Positions 8,509 through 17,674 of a stretch of DNA of 37,111 nucleotides are shown one piece after another; position 1 is the first letter of the stretch, and the number at the start of each line of letters is the position of its first letter. The DNA comes from Rhodanobacteraceae bacterium (GTDB lineage Bacteria > Pseudomonadota > Gammaproteobacteria > Xanthomonadales > Rhodanobacteraceae): NCBI GenBank assembly GCA_021325475.1, contig JAJPHA010000135.1:1-37111 (forward strand), in the 5' to 3' direction. The position numbers and the translations under genes are program-made. The notes under the pieces were generated by a model. That model searched no databases, had not been told where the DNA came from, and saw nothing but the letters and a program-made list of their open reading frames with translations.

Positions 8509-11337
8509 ATGCTGAAGCCGAACTTGCTGGCGCTGGCGGTGGCCTCGGTGCTCGCCGGCAGCGCCGCGGCGTACGCGGCGGACGAGGCCGCCAACGGCGG
8601 CGCGCCGAACGCGCAACCGGCGCGTCCGGACACCGCCAACGCCGCGGACCAGGCCACCGGCGATCAGGCCGGCGCGAGCAAGGCGACCGACGAGAGCACG
8701 GTGAACCTGGCCGAGATCAAGGTCACCGGCGTGCGCGCCGCGATCGAGGAGGCGATCTCGATCAAGCTCAATTCCAACCAGATCGTCGAGGCGATCTCGG
8801 CCGAGGACATCGGCAAGCTGCCGGACAACTCGATCGCCGAATCGCTGGCGCGTCTGCCCGGCATCACCGCGCAGCGCGTCAACGGCCGCGCCCAGACGCT
8901 CAGCATCCGCGGCTTCTCCGGCGATTTCAACGGCACCCTGTTGAACGGTCGCGAACAGGTGTCCACCGGCGACAACCGCGCGGTCGAGTTCGATCAGTAT
9001 CCGTCCGAACTGCTGAGCGGCGTGGTGGTGTACAAGACGCCGAACGCCGCGCTGATCGGCCAGGGCATCTCCGGCACGGTCGACATGCAATCGGTGCGGC
9101 CGCTCGATTTCGAACAGCGCGTGATCCAGCTCGGCGCGCGCGGCGAGCGCAATTCCACCGGCAGCATCAACCCCGACACCAGCGACACCGGCTACCGCAT
9201 CAACGCCTCCTACATCGACCAGTTTCTCGACCACACCCTCGGCGTCGCGGTCGGCTTCGCCCGCCTGCGCTCGCCGGTGCAGGACCAGCGCTGGGAGGCG
9301 TGGGGCTATCCGAAGATCGACGTCAACGGCCAGCAGGTGCAGGCGCTCGGCGGCTTCAAGATCTATCCCGATTCGGTCGAGGGCACGCGCGATGCGCTGC
9401 TCGGCACGCTCGAATGGCGGCCGAACGAGCAGTTCACCAGCACCCTCGACATCTACTACTCCAAGTTCAACCAGGACACGATCTTCCGCGGTCTCGAGGC
9501 CGGCCTGGTGTGGGGCGCGAACACCCATCTCGTCAATCCGATCGTCAGCAACGGCCAGCTCACCGGCGGCACCTGGCAGAACGTCAAGCCGGTGGTGCGC
9601 GACGAGCTCGACCACCACGACGACAAGATCCGCGAGATCGGCTGGAACAACAAGTTCCGCTTCGGCAACGGCTGGACCGCGGTCGCCGATCTCAGCTACG
9701 GCAAGGCCAACAGCAAGCAGTCCCTGCTCGAGGAATACGCCGGCACGGTGCCCGGTACGCCCGGCGCGACCGATACTTGGGACTTCACGATCAACCCGAC
9801 CACCGGCGTGCCGATCATCCACACCGGCATCAACTACGAGGATCCGAACCTCATCAAGCTGGTCGATTCCGGCGGCTGGGGCCAGGACGGCTACCTCAAG
9901 TTCCCGAAGACCAGCGACGAACTGAAGGCCGCGCGGTTCGACCTGCTGCGCGACATCAACAGTCCGGTCAGCCGCCTCGACGTCGGCATCAACTGGAACC
10001 AGCGCACCAAGACCCGCGTGTCGCCCGAATACCTGGTCGATTTCCCGGCTGGCGTCGGCAGCCACGCCGACGTGCCGAGCAACTGCATCGTCGATCCGGT
10101 GGACTTGAGCCTGGTCGGCATCCCCGGCGCGCTGAGCTGGGACGACAACTGCGTGTTCCCGCTGTACACGCTGCAGGCGAAACAGCACCAGGACATCCTC
10201 AACAAGGACTGGACGGTCAACGAGAAGGTGGCGACCGGCTACGTCATGTTCGATCTCGACACCGAGCTCGCCGGCAATCCGCTGCGCGGCAACTTCGGCG
10301 CGCAGTACGTGCACGTCGACCAGCACTCCGACGCCTTCAGCGCCGCCTTGACCGACGGCAGCCTGAGCGGTTCCGTGCCGACCCGCGCCGGCACGAGCTA
10401 CCACAATTTCCTGCCGAGCGTGAACCTGGTCTGGTCGCTGCCGGCCGACAACGTCGTCCGTTTCGGCGCCGGCAAGGAGATCGCCCGGCCGCGGCTGGAC
10501 TACATGCGCGCCAGCAAGAGCTATTCGCTGTCGGCGACCGGCATCGTCGATGGTTTGCCGACGACGACCTGCACGCGCACCTCCGACCAGGCCACGGTGA
10601 CCTGCCAGTGGCAGGCGAGCGGCGGCAACCCCACCCTGCGCCCGTTCGTGGCCAACGCCTACGATCTGTCCTGGGAGAAATACTGGAGCACCAAGGCCTA
10701 CGTCTCCGCCGCGTTCTTCTACAAGCAGCTCAAGACCTACGTCTACAACCAGAAGGAGCCGTTCGATTTCACCGGCATCCCGAATCCGACCGAAGGCGCG
10801 CTGGTGCCGGCCGGGACGCAGGGCTTCATCGACCAGCCGATCAACGGCACCGGCGGCTACATGCGCGGCTACGAGCTCACCGCGTCGATGCCGCTCGACA
10901 TCCTGTGGGGTCCGCTCGAGGGCTTCGGTGTGCAGGTGAGCTACGGCGACACCCACAGCTCGATCAATCCGAACGGGCCGGGCTCGCCGTCGAGTCCGTT
11001 CCCGGGCCTGTCGAAGTACGTGTTCAACGCCATCGTCTACTACGAGAAGGGCGGCTTCTCGGCGCGCGTCGCCGAGCGGCATCGCTCCGACTTCCTCGGC
11101 GAGGTGCAGGGCTTCGGCGCCGATCGCAGTTTCCGCGACATCCAGGCGGAGACCGTGGTCGATCTGCAGCTCGGCTATCGCATCGACGAGGGCCGCTTCA
11201 AGGGCCTGGGCTTCCTGTTCCAGGTCAACAACCTGACCAACGAGCCGTACCGCGAGTACTACAACGTGCGCAGCCAGCCGCAGCAGTACACCCTGTACGG
11301 ACGGCAATACCTGCTCGGCGTGACCTACAAGTTCTGA
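8509..11337 (+). CDS. TonB-dependent oligosaccharide receptor
   Basis: An outer-membrane active importer of 942 residues. The signal peptide (MLKPNLLALAVASVLAGSAAAYA) is followed by a low-complexity Ala/Asp/Gly linker (about 24-62). The plug domain begins near IKVTGVRAAIEEA and includes AEDIGKLPDNSIAESLARLPG and the IRGFSGDF motif. The rest forms the beta barrel and ends in the canonical aromatic terminus YLLGVTYKF. Its plug sequence resembles the large oligosaccharide receptors of Caulobacter and Xanthomonas. A good Shine-Dalgarno AAGGGGAG (8493-8500) sets the start. With amylases, glucosidases and LacI sites around it, the likely cargo is maltodextrin. The gene ends in a strong hairpin before the halogenase. 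Confidence 0.94.
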   Translation: MLKPNLLALAVASVLAGSAAAYAADEAANGGAPNAQPARPDTANAADQATGDQAGASKATDESTVNLAEIKVTGVRAAIEEAISIKLNSNQIVEAISAEDIGKLPDNSIAESLARLPGITAQRVNGRAQTLSIRGFSGDFNGTLLNGREQVSTGDNRAVEFDQYPSELLSGVVVYKTPNAALIGQGISGTVDMQSVRPLDFEQRVIQLGARGERNSTGSINPDTSDTGYRINASYIDQFLDHTLGVAVGFARLRSPVQDQRWEAWGYPKIDVNGQQVQALGGFKIYPDSVEGTRDALLGTLEWRPNEQFTSTLDIYYSKFNQDTIFRGLEAGLVWGANTHLVNPIVSNGQLTGGTWQNVKPVVRDELDHHDDKIREIGWNNKFRFGNGWTAVADLSYGKANSKQSLLEEYAGTVPGTPGATDTWDFTINPTTGVPIIHTGINYEDPNLIKLVDSGGWGQDGYLKFPKTSDELKAARFDLLRDINSPVSRLDVGINWNQRTKTRVSPEYLVDFPAGVGSHADVPSNCIVDPVDLSLVGIPGALSWDDNCVFPLYTLQAKQHQDILNKDWTVNEKVATGYVMFDLDTELAGNPLRGNFGAQYVHVDQHSDAFSAALTDGSLSGSVPTRAGTSYHNFLPSVNLVWSLPADNVVRFGAGKEIARPRLDYMRASKSYSLSATGIVDGLPTTTCTRTSDQATVTCQWQASGGNPTLRPFVANAYDLSWEKYWSTKAYVSAAFFYKQLKTYVYNQKEPFDFTGIPNPTEGALVPAGTQGFIDQPINGTGGYMRGYELTASMPLDILWGPLEGFGVQVSYGDTHSSINPNGPGSPSSPFPGLSKYVFNAIVYYEKGGFSARVAERHRSDFLGEVQGFGADRSFRDIQAETVVDLQLGYRIDEGRFKGLGFLFQVNNLTNEPYREYYNVRSQPQQYTLYGRQYLLGVTYKF

Positions 11338-11353
11338 CCCGCGCCGCCCTGCC

Positions 11354-11387
11354 AGACCCCGCCGCGGCGACGCGGCGGGGTCTGCTT
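11354..11387 (+). terminator. Intrinsic terminator-like hairpin after the TonB receptor
   Basis: AGACCCCGCCGCG (11354-11366) pairs perfectly with CGCGGCGGGGTCT (11371-11383) across a GCGA tetraloop, followed by GCTTT. The T run is short. The hairpin sits 17 bp after the receptor stop and 17 bp before the halogenase start, so it may lower rather than abolish read-through. Confidence 0.7.
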
Positions 11388-11403
11388 TCAGTAGACTTGA
11401 GGT

Positions 11404-12915
11404 ATGAGCGAGCGCGTCACCCGCATCGTCATCGCCGGCGGCGGCACCGCCGGCTGGATGACCGCGGCAGCCTTGTCCAAGGTGCTGAGCCGGGACTATT
11501 CGATCCGGCTGGTCGAATCCGACGAGATCGGCATCGTCGGCGTCGGCGAGGCGACCATTCCGCAGATCAAGCTGTTCAACAACGTCCTCGAACTCGACGA
11601 GGCCGACTTCGTGCGCCGCACCCAGGGCACGTTCAAGCTCGGCATCCAGTTCGTCGACTGGGCGCGGCGCGGCGACCGCTACATCCACGGCTTCGGCACG
11701 ATCGGCCAGGACCTGGGCGTCATCCCGTTCCACCACTACTGGCTCAAGCGCTTCCGCCAGGGCAAGGCCGCCGAGATCGGCGCCTATTCGATCAACACCG
11801 CCGCCGCGGTCGCCGACAAGTTCCTCAACACCGCGAACGTGCCGAATTCGCCGCTGACGAGCGTCGCCTACGCCTACCATTTCGACGCCGGCCTGTACGC
11901 GCGCTACCTGCGCGCCTACGCCGAGGCGCGCGGCGTGCGGCGCACCGAGGGCAAGATCGTCGGCGTCGAGCAGCACGGCGAGAGCGGATTCGTCACCGCG
12001 CTGCGTCTGGCGAGCGGCGAGCGCATCGACGGCGAATTGTTCATCGACTGCTCCGGCTTCCGCGGCCTGCTGATCGAGCAGACCTTGAAGACCGGCTACG
12101 AGGACTGGACGCACTGGCTGCCGTGCAACCGCGCGCTGGCCGTGCCGAGCGCGAACGTCGGCCCGCCGACGCCGTACACCCGCGCCAGCGCGCGCACCGC
12201 CGGCTGGCAGTGGCGCATTCCGCTGCAGCACCGCACCGGCAACGGCTACGTCTATTCGAGCGAATACCTCTCCGACGACGAGGCCGCGGCGACGCTGCTC
12301 GCCCATCTCGACGGCCCGGCGCTGGCCGAGCCGCGGCCGCTGCGCTTCGTCACCGGCCGCCGGCGCAAGTTCTGGAACAAGAACGTGGTCGCGATCGGGC
12401 TGTCCAGCGGCTTCATGGAGCCGCTCGAATCGACCAGCATCCATCTGATCCAGGCGAGCATCGCGCGGCTGATCAGCTTCTTCCCCGATGCCGGCTTCAG
12501 CGACCTGCTGATCGAGCGCTACAACCGCCAGTCGGTGTTCGAGTGGGAGCGCATCCGCGATTTCCTGATCCTGCACTACCACGCCACCGAACGCGACGAC
12601 ACGCCGTTCTGGAACTACTGCCGCACCATGTCGATCCCGCCGACGCTCGCGGACAACCTCGCGCTGTTCGGCGAGAGCGGCCGCTTCTATCGCGAGAGCG
12701 ACGAGCTGTTCGCGGTGACGAGCTGGGTGCAGGTGATGCTCGGCCAGCGCATCCTGCCGCGCAGCTACCACCCGATGGTCGATCTGCTGAGCGACGCCGA
12801 ACTCGGCGAATTCGTCGACGGCATCCAGGCGCTGATGCAGCGCTGCGTGGCGGTGATGCCGAGCCACGCCGAATTCATCGCGCGCTATTGCGCGGCCGAC
12901 GCGATCGCGGCCTAG
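11404..12915 (+). CDS. Flavin-dependent tryptophan halogenase family protein
   Basis: A 503-residue member of the tryptophan halogenase family, which uses FADH2, oxygen and halide to chlorinate or brominate aromatic rings. Visible signatures are the FAD motif GGGTAGW (12-18), the HOCl-channel lysine K78 in FKLGIQF, the diagnostic WQWRIP (W268, W270) and FMEPLEST with the conserved Glu near 342. All key residues are kept, so it should be an active enzyme. No flavin reductase gene is present in the window. Members next to TonB receptors in sugar loci are known in Caulobacter, Brevundimonas (BrvH) and Xanthomonas, with poorly understood native substrates. It follows the receptor on the same strand after a hairpin. 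A role in maltodextrin use is not explained by the family chemistry. Confidence 0.92.
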   Translation: MSERVTRIVIAGGGTAGWMTAAALSKVLSRDYSIRLVESDEIGIVGVGEATIPQIKLFNNVLELDEADFVRRTQGTFKLGIQFVDWARRGDRYIHGFGTIGQDLGVIPFHHYWLKRFRQGKAAEIGAYSINTAAAVADKFLNTANVPNSPLTSVAYAYHFDAGLYARYLRAYAEARGVRRTEGKIVGVEQHGESGFVTALRLASGERIDGELFIDCSGFRGLLIEQTLKTGYEDWTHWLPCNRALAVPSANVGPPTPYTRASARTAGWQWRIPLQHRTGNGYVYSSEYLSDDEAAATLLAHLDGPALAEPRPLRFVTGRRRKFWNKNVVAIGLSSGFMEPLESTSIHLIQASIARLISFFPDAGFSDLLIERYNRQSVFEWERIRDFLILHYHATERDDTPFWNYCRTMSIPPTLADNLALFGESGRFYRESDELFAVTSWVQVMLGQRILPRSYHPMVDLLSDAELGEFVDGIQALMQRCVAVMPSHAEFIARYCAADAIAA

Positions 12916-13002
12916 CGCCTCGGGTCGCCGGTCGCCGGCACAGAAAGAATCCGTTCAGCGTGAGCCGGCCGCGACGCGAATTCGAGCGGCGGCGGCGCCA
13001 TC

Positions 13003-13833
13003 TCAGCGTGCATCGGCGAACAGCCACAACACGGCGCGCGGAAACGCCGCGCGCCAGGCCGCCTCGTTGTGCGCGGCCTGCGGCGCGATGTCGACGCGGA
13101 GCTTGGCCTCCGGAAACCCGCGGCGCCGGAGCGTGGCGACGATGGCGTCGAGATCCGGCAGCATGCGCTCGCTCTCCTGGCCGCCGGCGTAGAAGTACAG
13201 TCGCACATCGCGCGGCAGCGGGTGGCTGGCGGTGTAGTCGAACACCGCCGGCGCGTACCAGTACGCCGGCGAGAAGATGCCGGCGGCGCCGAACACCTGC
13301 GGGTACTCGAAGATCGCGTAGTGCGAGACGAGGCCGCCGAGCGAACTGCCGAGGATCGCGGTGTGCGCGCGATCCGGCCGGGTGCGGTAATGCGCGTCGA
13401 TCCATGGCTTGACCACATCGACCACGAATTTCAGGTACTGCGCGCCTTCGCCGGGCACGTGCTCCGGGCTTTCCCACGGATTGAGCTCGACCACGCGCCG
13501 CTCGCCGCCGTGGTCGATGCCGACCACGATCAATTCCAGCTTGTGCGTGCGCGCCAGTTCGTTGAGCGTCTCGTCCACGCCCCATTCGCCGACGTAGGAC
13601 GTCGCATCGTCGAACAGGTTCTGGCCGTCGTGCATGTACAGCACCGGATAGCGGCGGCGCGAGCGTTCGTAGCCGGGCGGCAGATAGACGCGGATGGTGC
13701 GGGTGCGCTCGAGGCCGGGCATGGGGAGCGGCGCCAGCACGTGCACGTTCGGCTGGGCCGTGCTCGCGCGCGGCGGCGCCGCGGCCGCGCACGGCACGAG
13801 CAGGGCGAACCACCAGGCGAGCAGCGTCTTCAT
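13003..13833 (-). CDS. Exported alpha/beta-hydrolase esterase (esterase D/Fes-like)
   Basis: A 276-residue putative esterase with a signal peptide (MKTLLAWWFALLVPCAAAAP). The fold follows the esterase D / enterochelin esterase pattern: RTIRVYLPPGYERSRRRYPV, then YMHDGQNLFD, the nucleophile elbow GSSLGG, and a C-terminal His in AAHNEAAW. Natural substrates of this group are esters of sugars, siderophores or phenolics. It is the second gene of a minus-strand pair: its ATG overlaps the stop of the GH13 lipoprotein by 4 bp (13830-13833), so the two are co-translated. In this setting it may remove acyl groups from saccharides; that is inference from context only. Confidence 0.87.
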   Translation of the reverse strand: MKTLLAWWFALLVPCAAAAPPRASTAQPNVHVLAPLPMPGLERTRTIRVYLPPGYERSRRRYPVLYMHDGQNLFDDATSYVGEWGVDETLNELARTHKLELIVVGIDHGGERRVVELNPWESPEHVPGEGAQYLKFVVDVVKPWIDAHYRTRPDRAHTAILGSSLGGLVSHYAIFEYPQVFGAAGIFSPAYWYAPAVFDYTASHPLPRDVRLYFYAGGQESERMLPDLDAIVATLRRRGFPEAKLRVDIAPQAAHNEAAWRAAFPRAVLWLFADAR

Positions 13834-16298
13834 CGCCGGATCAACACGACCCCGAATTGCGCCGGCACCGTGAACCGGACCGTCGCATCACGCGCGCGCA
13901 CGCGCGTGCCGCCGAGCGCATCGACGAACGTCGCGTCGGCGAGCGCACGCGGCAGCGACAGCGTCACCTCGTGCGGCGCGATGTCGTTATTGGTCGCGGT
14001 GATCGCCGACGTCGCGCCGTCGCGGCGCAGCAGCACGATCAGGTGCTGGTCGAGCTGGAGCGGCGCATCGATGCTGCCGTGGCGCAGCACCGCATGGCGA
14101 TGGCGCAGCGCGATCAGACGGCGGAATTGCTCGCGCAGGGCCCGATCCGGCCGGCCGCCGAGATCGGGCCAGGGGTAGGGGCCGCGATTGTCCGGATCCT
14201 CGCCGCCGGTCATGCCGACCTCGTCGCCGTAATACACCGTCGGCGCGCCGGGAAAGATCATCTGGAACAGCACGGCGAGCCGCAGCCGGCGCTTGGCAAG
14301 GGCGATCGTCGCCGGATCGGCGTGGGCGTCGCGATAGCCGAACTCGTACAGCGCGCGCGGCGAATCGTGGGTGGACAGGAGATTCATCAGCGCATAGAAC
14401 GCCGGCGGCGGATAGGTCTCGCGCATCAGCTCGAGCGCGGCGTAGCTCGCGCGCGCGTCGGCGCCGGCGGCGTAGGCCTGCACCGCGTTGCGGAACACAT
14501 AGTTCATGGTCGAATCGAACTCGTCGCCGAGGAAGAACTTCGCCGCCTCGAACTGCACCTCGGCGATGGCGAGCGCATCCGGCCGATGGCCCTTCACCGC
14601 CGCGCGCCATTCGCGCCAGAAATCGTCCGGCACCCACGGCGCGACGTCCATGCGCCAGCCGTCGGCGCCGCGATAGAGCCAGAGCTTCATCACCGCATCG
14701 GGCGCGCCGTAGGCGAAGGCGCGGAAGCTCGGCGCGGACTTGTCGAGTTCAGGCAGGTCGGCGGCACCGGCCCAGCCGCGGTACTGGCGCTCGGGCTCGC
14801 GCGCCGTCGGGTCGAAGCGGTACCAGCTCGCGTAGGGCGAGTCCGGCTGGATGTGGCCGCCCTTGAACGCGCCGAGGCCGGGATACTTGGCGTAGCGGTC
14901 GAAGTAGATCGAATCGCTGCCGGTGTGATTGAGCGAGGTGTCGAGCACCAGGCGCATCCCGCGCGCGTGCGCCGCGCGCACCAGCCGCGCGAACGCGGCG
15001 TTGCCGCCGAAGTGCGGATCGACGTTGCGGTAGTCGGCGGTGTCGTACTTGTGGTTGCTGACGGCGCGGAAGATCGGCGTGAGGTACAGCGTGTTCGCGC
15101 CGAGCGCGCGGATCTCGCCGAGCTTCGCGCTGATGCCGTCGAGATCGCCGCCGAAGAAGTCGTTGCCGGCGAGATCGTCGGAACCGTCGCCGGAATGCGG
15201 CCGCCACGGCCGCTCCAGCCAGTGCGTGTGCACCTCGACCGATCGGTCGTGGAAGGTGCCGGGGCCGGGCCGCGGGTCGTTGTTCGGATCGCCGTTGCGG
15301 AAGCGTTCGGGAAAAATGTAATAGTATACAATGTCGCGCGCCCAGTCCGGCACGCGGAAGTCGGCGCGGTACACGGTCTGGCGGAAGCGGCGGATGCGTG
15401 CGGCGTCCGTCGGCAGCGGCGCGACCGCGCCGAGGCCGTTCGCGCCGAGCTCGCGCGTCCACGGGATCGGCGCGGCGTTGTTCTGGTAGACGTAGCGCCG
15501 GCCGCCGATGCCGACGAGGAAGTAGTAGCCGTAGACACCGATCTCGTCGAAGCGCCAGGCGCCGCGCCAGACCTCGCCGTCCGCCGTCGCCTCGCGCGCG
15601 AGCGGCACGCGCGCGACCTCGTCGTAGGCCAGCACCTCCTGCGGTCCTTCCAGGCGCCGGCGCTCGATCACCAGCGTGGCGGCGTCGATGCCGCGCGCCG
15701 CGTGCAGGCCGAACGCGATGGTGCCGCCGGCAGTGACCGCGCCGAACGGCGTCTTGTCGGCGTGGTCGCGCGAATCGAAGCGCAGGCTGCGCGCGACCGC
15801 ATCGTCGACCGGCGCGGCGTCGGGATCGTCGAAGCTCGGCGGACCGATGGTCAGCCGCGGCGCCGCGGCGTCGGCGAAGTCCAGCCGCAGGGTGTAGGCG
15901 CCGTCGAAATCGAACACCAGATTGCCGCCGCCGCCGCGCGCGGCGTTGCGCAGCGTGCGGGTCTCGCCGAGCCGGAGTTCGCCGCGTTCGCCCGCGGCGA
16001 CGCCGAAATTGAGCTCGCCGCCGAAGCGGGCATCGGTGACGCGGAATTCGTGGCGGCCGTGCAGCGCAACGTTGAGCAGATAGGCGTTGCAGACGTAGCG
16101 AAACGCCAGATCCTCGCGCGGCGTCCAGGTGGTCATGCTGCCGCGCAGGAACAGCGGCCCGGCGACCGGCGGCGGCGTGCATGCGCTGGACGCGCGGCCG
16201 GGCTGCGCGCTAACCGGCGGCGGTGCGCGGCAGCCCGCCAGCGCCGCGACCAGCAGGCCGAGACCACAGCAGACGACACGGAGCGGGGCGACGGGCAT
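13830..16298 (-). CDS. Lipoprotein GH13 amylase with N-terminal beta domains
   Basis: An 822-residue multidomain amylase. The signal ends in a lipobox (LLVAALAGC) giving lipid-modified Cys23. The first domain (about 45-150; PLFLRGSMTTW, EFRVTDARFGGELNFG) looks like a carbohydrate-binding or E-set module, and a second beta domain (about 180-275) resembles the N-terminal domain of neopullulanase/cyclomaltodextrinase. The barrel starts at DIVYYYIFPERFRNGD (about 322). The nucleophile is D551 (GWRMDVAPW), the acid/base is E580 (LAIAEVQF), and the third Asp is D645 (LLSTHDSPR). It is probably a surface or periplasmic amylase/pullulanase-type enzyme. The frame is open to 16355, but ATG 16298 gives a proper signal peptide. 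Operator site C lies 63 bp upstream. The esterase gene overlaps its stop. Confidence 0.9.
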   Translation of the reverse strand: MPVAPLRVVCCGLGLLVAALAGCRAPPPVSAQPGRASSACTPPPVAGPLFLRGSMTTWTPREDLAFRYVCNAYLLNVALHGRHEFRVTDARFGGELNFGVAAGERGELRLGETRTLRNAARGGGGNLVFDFDGAYTLRLDFADAAAPRLTIGPPSFDDPDAAPVDDAVARSLRFDSRDHADKTPFGAVTAGGTIAFGLHAARGIDAATLVIERRRLEGPQEVLAYDEVARVPLAREATADGEVWRGAWRFDEIGVYGYYFLVGIGGRRYVYQNNAAPIPWTRELGANGLGAVAPLPTDAARIRRFRQTVYRADFRVPDWARDIVYYYIFPERFRNGDPNNDPRPGPGTFHDRSVEVHTHWLERPWRPHSGDGSDDLAGNDFFGGDLDGISAKLGEIRALGANTLYLTPIFRAVSNHKYDTADYRNVDPHFGGNAAFARLVRAAHARGMRLVLDTSLNHTGSDSIYFDRYAKYPGLGAFKGGHIQPDSPYASWYRFDPTAREPERQYRGWAGAADLPELDKSAPSFRAFAYGAPDAVMKLWLYRGADGWRMDVAPWVPDDFWREWRAAVKGHRPDALAIAEVQFEAAKFFLGDEFDSTMNYVFRNAVQAYAAGADARASYAALELMRETYPPPAFYALMNLLSTHDSPRALYEFGYRDAHADPATIALAKRRLRLAVLFQMIFPGAPTVYYGDEVGMTGGEDPDNRGPYPWPDLGGRPDRALREQFRRLIALRHRHAVLRHGSIDAPLQLDQHLIVLLRRDGATSAITATNNDIAPHEVTLSLPRALADATFVDALGGTRVRARDATVRFTVPAQFGVVLIRR

Positions 16299-16360
16299 GG
16301 ACGGCGGCACGGTTACGGAAGCGGCAAGCGTAGAAACGCCACGGCCGCACGGCAACCGCC

Positions 16361-16374
16361 TGCATACGAATTCA
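16361..16374 (-). promoter_or_regulatory. Putative LacI-family operator, site C
   Basis: Read on the minus strand the site is TGAATTCGTATGCA, one base from site B. It lies in the short gap between the stop of the LacI gene (16386) and the start of the GH13 lipoprotein gene (16298), which implies that the amylase-esterase pair has its own regulated promoter rather than depending on LacI read-through. Confidence 0.7.
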
Positions 16375-16385
16375 GCGTGCCGGAT

Positions 16386-17435
16386 TCAATCGCGCCGGGT
16401 GGAGCCGCGCACCACCAGCGACACCGGGATGGCCCGGTTCTCCACCGGCTCGTTGTGGATCAGCTTGATCAGCGTCTCCACCAGGATGCGGCCGGCGGCC
16501 TTGGTGTCCTGCTGCACCGTGGTCAGCGGCGGATCGACGAAACCGGCGAGCGGAATGTCGTCGAAGCCGGTGACCAGCACGTCGTCCGGCACCTTGAGTC
16601 CGCGCGCCGCCAGCGCCTTCATCGCGCCGATGGCGATGAGATCGCTCGCCGCGCAGATCGCGTCGGGCCGGATGCCGCGTGCGAGCAGCGCGCTCGCCGC
16701 CTCGTGGCCGGACTGCTCCGAGGAGATGGCGTCGACCTGCAGCGCCGGATCGACGTGCAGCCCGGCGGCGCGCAACGCCGCGCTGTGGCCGCGATAGCGT
16801 TCGAGGAATTCCGGGTAGTGGATCGAGGCGTCGCCGAGAAAAGCGATGCGCGCGGCGCCGCAGGTGAGCAGGTGCCGCGTCGCCTCGTAGCCGCCGCGGT
16901 AGTTGTCGCTGCACACCGAGACCTCAGGTTGGTCCGGCAGCACCGCCCCCCAGCGCACGAAATGGATGCCGCGCGCGATCAGGTATTGCAGGCGCGAGCG
17001 GTAATCCTGGTAGTCGCCGTAGCCGAGCAGGAGGATGCCGTCGGCCCTGTGGCTGTCCTCGAAGCCGGCCTGCCAGTCGTCGTTGGCCGGCTGCTGGAAC
17101 GAAACCAGCAGATCGTAGCTGCGCTCCGCGCAGGCGCGCGTGATCGAGGCCAGCATCGAGACGAAGAACGGGTTGATCAGCGAATCGTCCGGCGCCGGGT
17201 CCTCGAAGATCAGCAGCGCCAGCGTGCCGCAATGTTTGCTGCGCAGGCTGGAGGCGTGCTTGTCGACGGTGTAGTGGAGTTCGCGCGCGATCTTGAGGAT
17301 GCGCGCGCGCGTCGCCTCGCTCACCATCGGACTGCCGCGCAGCGCGCGCGACACCGTCGGTTGGGATACGCCGGCCAGATGCGCGATCACCAGCGACGTG
17401 GCTTTTTCCTTGCTGCGAATGGTCGCTCTCCCCAC
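16386..17435 (-). CDS. LacI-family transcriptional regulator of the maltodextrin locus
   Basis: A 349-residue LacI/GalR regulator. The helix-turn-helix is at the N terminus (IAHLAGVSQPTVSRALRGSP, about 17-36), followed by the hinge region and a periplasmic-binding-like effector domain with DNYRGGYEATRHLL, the AASDLIAIGAMKAL helix and GFDDIPLAGFVDPPLTTV. The start is GTG 17435, chosen because it leaves a normal spacing before the HTH. Four related 14-bp near-palindromes lie at the promoters of the surrounding sugar genes, and site D lies in its own divergent upstream region, so autoregulation is likely. The effector is probably a glucose oligomer or derivative; the sequence does not say which. 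Confidence 0.93.
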   Translation of the reverse strand: MGRATIRSKEKATSLVIAHLAGVSQPTVSRALRGSPMVSEATRARILKIARELHYTVDKHASSLRSKHCGTLALLIFEDPAPDDSLINPFFVSMLASITRACAERSYDLLVSFQQPANDDWQAGFEDSHRADGILLLGYGDYQDYRSRLQYLIARGIHFVRWGAVLPDQPEVSVCSDNYRGGYEATRHLLTCGAARIAFLGDASIHYPEFLERYRGHSAALRAAGLHVDPALQVDAISSEQSGHEAASALLARGIRPDAICAASDLIAIGAMKALAARGLKVPDDVLVTGFDDIPLAGFVDPPLTTVQQDTKAAGRILVETLIKLIHNEPVENRAIPVSLVVRGSTRRD

Positions 17436-17551
17436 GGCGCGATGCCGCCGCCGTGCCCTGTCACCGTGTCGTATTCTGCCAGAGTCGGGTTCGACGAATC
17501 GTGCGCTGCGTTCGCCGCCGTGCTGCGCAGCAGCATTTGCGGCGACGAGAC

Positions 17552-17565
17552 TGCATACCTATTCA
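17552..17565 (-). promoter_or_regulatory. Putative LacI-family operator, site D
   Basis: On the minus strand the site reads TGAATAGGTATGCA, one base from site B. It sits between the divergent LacI gene (start 17435) and symporter gene (start 17675). The symporter start is 110 bp away. Confidence 0.72.
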
Positions 17566-17674
17566 TGCGCCGCGGAGGCCGCGGGCTCACTACACTCGAA
17601 GAGTTGTCTCGCCGTCGCCGATTCGCGCGCCGGCGAGGCGCGATCGTATCGCAAGCCCGGGAGCCTCCGCCGTC

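Noticed and set aside
8305-12867. Long open minus-strand frame continuing upstream of the GH31 gene through the receptor and halogenase
   Set aside because: It is antisense to two clear genes, and its content is low-complexity Ala/Arg/Val/Asp sequence with no domain. The GH31 signal peptide fixes the real start at 8304.
7866-13412. 1848-codon plus-strand frame overlapping the receptor and halogenase in another phase
   Set aside because: Arg/Pro/Gly-rich shadow of the real genes caused by high GC; no recognisable motif.
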